Positions 61,601-64,000 of a stretch of 64,000 bases of DNA are shown piece after piece. The first letter of the stretch is position 1, and each line of letters opens with the position of its first letter. The stretch comes from CBDCFV01 sp963664625 (GTDB lineage: Bacteria; Chloroflexota; Dehalococcoidia; Lucifugimonadales; UBA3495). A program made the position numbers and the translations under genes. The stretch lies in assembly GCA_963664625.1 (NCBI GenBank), contig OY761541.1:1674001-1738000 (forward strand), read 5' to 3'. Under the pieces are notes generated by a model that did not search any database, had not been told where the DNA came from, and worked only from the letters and a program-made list of their open reading frames with translations.

Positions 61601-62109
61601 TAAAGGAGCGCCTCGGCGTGTTCGTCGGAGTTAGGGACCGGGAATCCTTGGTCAAGAATGCTTTGCGCAATCCGTTGGCGGGCGGCGGCTGGAACGGTCT
61701 GACTATCCTGGGAATGGCAGCCATCATCGTAGCCGTCCTGCTTACGCTGGTTATCCACGCCCTGGTGGCGATACAGACCGGCAGGGTGGACTTGACGGTG
61801 GCCAGGACCCTGGGGCTGTCCAAGCTACAACTCTTTCTGTCCTTGGGGTTAGAGAGGGTACTGGTGGCGATCGTGGGACTGGTCGTGGGCAGTGCCGTGG
61901 GCGCGTGGATGGGCCGTTGGATACTGGGTTACCTGGACGTCAACACCCGGGGCGAACCGTCCATTCCGCCGATGATTCTCGCTGCCCAGGAATGGCTGAT
62001 CATCCTGGTGCTGGGGGGACTGGCCACCGCCCTGGTGCTGGGCCTTATCGTCGCGGCGGTCTCCGCTCTCCGCTTGAGAGTGGCGGACATATTGCGCACC
62101 GGAGAATAG
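58669..62109 (+). CDS. Large FtsX-like ABC transporter permease
   Basis: The protein has 1146 residues. The first membrane helix (about 20-42) is followed by an extracytoplasmic domain of about 300 residues, a bundle of membrane helices near 335-455 and 480-580, a second large outer domain and the last helices around 1010-1140, the ABC-permease/FtsX layout of a fused MacB-type permease. ARSRNDEASLLRSRGASLFQ is an FtsX-domain motif. The first outer domain (about 155-163) carries a DSRLRGNDG peptide from an inserted REP-like repeat. No ATPase is seen; it may pair with one further on. Likely role: lipoprotein, lipid or drug export. Confidence 0.85.
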   Translation: MAWTAVLYWLIPKRLRSSWPLLLITSFGIIAAVTLMAVGAGYSNILAEGGLRHILASTSPEILNVHVITQNRPIGAKDYDNLRSTVEDIADARLGYMTRAIERHGMIEGDIRFTRDPSSDPLKLDAVFVRPFFMTGFQEHSRLVDGRWPQDTPSVDSRLRGNDGKSTGENNGASVSGNTISIEAVLGAETASTMSLSVGDRVELVPFSTDQSERISVHIVGLAEPIDSGEEYWMNGPSSYFAVQDLVDRLLAPFYIREEVFFDSIGAKHPSLVGDFTWFLFLNTEVLTASMVGHTKEALDGLETDVNRRFPQSLVFTGLRITLREYEKELLLARVPIFLFISLVVLVVLYFLALVLGLLARSRNDEASLLRSRGASLFQVSAILVVSEGIVAVAAIFLGPLLAFLILKYLLLSTIDPVTGTSQPVEVGLSLNMLLMGVLGGLLSLAVLLFSSISRARLGLAESLRERARPPTLPFLQRYYVDFLVLAAVAFLIWEIQGRKGFFIRDLATQDLKLDLVPLFGPVLMLVGVAVVVLRLLPLLVRLIAWLAERIGPAWMAFPLARFARDPLPHGSLVVILILASALGVFGATFQSTLSLTQTQRTLYAAGGDLSVTGPTLTVSDGDRLAEDPAVESFSPVILETGTLLDVFPGAITTLLAVDPEALPQTVWFRDDFADKSLGELLAPLGPSPVSAAGLGLEDLEGIEIPGDARRLGIWVEKSRLNTGPLASNLNLWAKVYDDRGRYRNLFLGELEPIKALGMGMRAPTTPTDTPPEWVYLEGEIPENPDLPMETSWLISIFLSRDSFTPVPPGSISFDDLTIKGPSTPPEGIIIEGFEEYRGWVTLVNEGSVPDVVERTSFGAHSGEAGLSIAWEEPFKETNRGVVLPPYPYPAPAIGGPGFVPGQTMRIKIGKHLLPVVVEDTTKFFPTLNPSARPFLIVPLDIYTQYVRRSSSERVDDPWEFWVSLEDGVDRDAAAASIKERLGVFVGVRDRESLVKNALRNPLAGGGWNGLTILGMAAIIVAVLLTLVIHALVAIQTGRVDLTVARTLGLSKLQLFLSLGLERVLVAIVGLVVGSAVGAWMGRWILGYLDVNTRGEPSIPPMILAAQEWLIILVLGGLATALVLGLIVAAVSALRLRVADILRTGE
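59133..59159. repeat. REP-like palindrome inside the permease coding sequence
   Basis: The palindrome ttcccgccttcgcgggaa lies in frame in the large permease and yields DSRLRGNDG. It is the same family as the intergenic copies at 185, 48286 and 52145. Confidence 0.8.
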
Positions 62110-62146
62110 GAATGAGAGCTACGGCATCAGGCGGGGTCTACGCAGA

Positions 62147-64000
62147 ATGGCGGCGTTAACCAGGCTCGGCTACATCATCGCCGTTCGAAGGATCGCCTTC
62201 AACTGGCGGTTGGAGTTGGTCCTTTTTGCGGGCATATTGCTGGCCGTGTCGCTGATGGCCAGCGGCGTTATCTTCTCCAACCTGTTGGCCGAGACGGCGC
62301 TGCGCCACGCAATGACCCGGGCCACGCCTGAGGAAGCCAACTTCTGGTTGAGGATTTTCACCGGCCAGGACACGGCCCCCACCGCCGAGGGAAGAGCCGC
62401 CTACCACCGCGCCACAAAGGCCTTCAATGAGCAGAGGGTGCTGGCCTTGATCGACTCCCACATCAACGACAGGGCCATGTTGGTCGAGACCTCGACCTTC
62501 TTCTTCACCGGCCATCCCCAGTTGGAGTTGGACAACGAAGTCCGGCCCCGCGGCGAAATAAAGTACATGACAGGGCTGACAACGGGCAGGGCCGAGATTG
62601 TCCGCGGGCGCTGGCCTTACTCGGACTCCGCCGCCGGGTCTCCCACACCGGGCCAGCCTTTACAGGTTGCGGTGGATGTACTCGGCTCTCAATTGCTCCA
62701 GCTTGACGTTGGCGACAGGATGGAGGCGTTTCCTGCGGCGTCGTTCACAGATCCCCCCTCGGTCCCGGTGGAAATCGTTGGAGTGTTCGAGCGCGTCAAC
62801 GTGGATGACGAGTTCTGGTATGCGTCCGGCAACGCCTTCAGTTTCCATGACGACAAATGGACCATCGTTCCCCTGTTCACCTCGGAAGAGGCCATCCTGG
62901 CCCAAGTCTACGGCCAATATCCCACCTTGTACACCGACGTAACCTGGTTCTATTACGTGGACCGGCCCACCATCGACGCGGGGAACGTCGACCAGGTGCT
63001 GGACTCTCTCCAGCGTATCCAACGGGACGTGCGGACGAACTTGGCCAACTCCAGCAACGGCATCAAGCTGGACGAAGTGTTGGAGGACTACCAGGAACAG
63101 TTGTTGCTGGCCCGCATTCCACTGTACCTGATCCTGTTCCTGATTGTCGGCACGTTGGCTTACTACCTTGCGCTGATTACCGCGCTGATCATCAAGTCAC
63201 GGGCTACCGAGATTTCCGTGCTGAAAAGCCGTGGCGCAACCACGGTACAAGTAGCTGTTTTGTCCGCCGTCGAGGGAGTTCTGCTGGCCATACCGGCGGT
63301 CGTCGTAGGCCCCTTCCTGGCCCTCGCCGTGGTGACGGTGCTGGGCCGACTGTTTTTCGGCTTGGGGGGCGACGACGAACTGGTGGCTGTTCCCCTGTTT
63401 ATTCCCATAGAGGCCTTCCTGTTGGGGCTGGCCGGAGGGCTGCTGGGAGTGGTGGTGCTGACCGGGACTACCTTGGTGGCCGCCCGGCAGAGCGTGGTGG
63501 AATTCCGGCAAACGGGCGCGCGGCCTCCCAGCGTTCCGTTTGTGCACCGTTACTACCTGGATATTCTGCTGCTGGGCCTGATAGCGCTCCTCTGGTGGCA
63601 AATTCAAAGCCGGGGCGCTTTCCTGGTGCGTCCCTTGGGAAATCAAGGACTGGAGATAGACTACACGCTGCTGCTGGGACCGTTGCTTGGCCTTTTGGCC
63701 ATAGGTCTCATCGTCATGCGAGTGTTCCCCATAGCCATAGGAGTACTGACGCGCTTGGTAGAGCCGGCAGCGCCGTCGTGGCTGTTGCAAGGGCTGAGGC
63801 ACGTATCCAGGGACCCGGTAGTGCCGGGCGCGTTGGTAGTCCTGTTGATGTTCGCCACCGCCTTGGGCGTTATAGGAAGCGCCTTCAGCGCCACCCTGGA
63901 GCGCAGCCAGATGGACCGCGCCCTGTACGCCGCCGGGGCGGACCTGCGCATTGAACATGGAGGGAAGTCCAGTCCCCGGACACTCCAAGGCATATCCGAG
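62147..64000 (+). CDS. FtsX-like ABC transporter permease, 3' end outside window
   Basis: The frame from ATG 62147 is open to the window end (618 codons). After MAALTRLGYIIAVRRIAFNW comes a first helix, an outer domain of about 280 residues and helices from about 325 on. IKSRATEISVLKSRGATTVQ matches the FtsX-motif of the upstream gene, which ends 37 bases before. The two are related and likely form a heteromeric permease. The start has only a weak ribosome site; the true one may differ slightly. Confidence 0.85.
   Translation, partial: MAALTRLGYIIAVRRIAFNWRLELVLFAGILLAVSLMASGVIFSNLLAETALRHAMTRATPEEANFWLRIFTGQDTAPTAEGRAAYHRATKAFNEQRVLALIDSHINDRAMLVETSTFFFTGHPQLELDNEVRPRGEIKYMTGLTTGRAEIVRGRWPYSDSAAGSPTPGQPLQVAVDVLGSQLLQLDVGDRMEAFPAASFTDPPSVPVEIVGVFERVNVDDEFWYASGNAFSFHDDKWTIVPLFTSEEAILAQVYGQYPTLYTDVTWFYYVDRPTIDAGNVDQVLDSLQRIQRDVRTNLANSSNGIKLDEVLEDYQEQLLLARIPLYLILFLIVGTLAYYLALITALIIKSRATEISVLKSRGATTVQVAVLSAVEGVLLAIPAVVVGPFLALAVVTVLGRLFFGLGGDDELVAVPLFIPIEAFLLGLAGGLLGVVVLTGTTLVAARQSVVEFRQTGARPPSVPFVHRYYLDILLLGLIALLWWQIQSRGAFLVRPLGNQGLEIDYTLLLGPLLGLLAIGLIVMRVFPIAIGVLTRLVEPAAPSWLLQGLRHVSRDPVVPGALVVLLMFATALGVIGSAFSATLERSQMDRALYAAGADLRIEHGGKSSPRTLQGISE

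Overview
The window is a high-GC bacterial chromosome segment with no ribosomal RNA and no phage or plasmid core genes. The content suggests a free-living or host-associated heterotroph of the Chloroflexota, most like the SAR202/Dehalococcoidia lineages. Evidence is the mix of CaiB/BaiF CoA-transferases, luciferase-like flavin monooxygenases, an orphan molybdopterin oxidoreductase subunit, MmgE/PrpD, DUF1330, Uma2 and small retropepsin-like genes, plus a substrate-binding lipoprotein with a Val-Glu-Pro repeat linker. This placement is an inference from gene content, not from a marker gene.

Layout. 261-6190 (minus): a TerY-P-type phospho-signalling operon (PP2C phosphatase, two von Willebrand A proteins, a small membrane protein, a large membrane kinase). 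6564-8051: an amino-acid/amide type substrate-binding lipoprotein. 8307-10264: an ABC-ATPase plus TOPRIM-like DUF4276 pair beside tRNA-Met. 10423-13375: two CaiB/BaiF CoA-transferases with a DUF2442 gene between them. 13561-15300: a lower-GC DUF262 plus HEPN pair. 15345-23267: catabolic and housekeeping enzymes (CMD-like protein, molybdopterin oxidoreductase, gamma-glutamyltransferase, PIG-L deacetylase, VOC protein, oxaloacetate-decarboxylase-like protein). 23364-26413: a retropepsin-like protein, DUF429, a tandem HEPN pair and a tandem cupin pair. 26441-34478: DUF2851, SDR, quinone reductase, MmgE/PrpD, a NupC-type nucleoside transporter and an LLM flavoenzyme. 34495-37269: a transporter remnant, a HEPN protein and a second ABC-ATPase/DUF4276 pair. 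37369-48198: two MFS transporters, two NCS2 nucleobase permeases with an unusual shared C-terminal domain, an LLM flavoenzyme, an amidohydrolase, a VapBC45-like toxin-antitoxin module bracketed by a 45-bp direct repeat, and DUF1330. 48390-58321: a duplicated-domain lipoprotein, an HpaB-family hydroxylase, a BNR-repeat protein, a two-subunit CoA-transferase, two more retropepsin-like genes, an Nmad3 protein next to an SDR, and a Uma2 nuclease. 58669-64000: two large FtsX-type permeases, the second cut by the window end.

Two themes stand out. One is uptake and breakdown of organic acids, nucleobases and aromatics: permeases, flavin monooxygenases, CoA-transferases and amidohydrolase. The other is a scatter of small conflict or defence modules: two ABC-ATPase/TOPRIM pairs, DUF262/HEPN, four further HEPN or toxin-antitoxin loci and Nmad3. 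Short REP-like palindromes recur between genes and twice lie inside reading frames. No transposase, integrase or CRISPR array was found.
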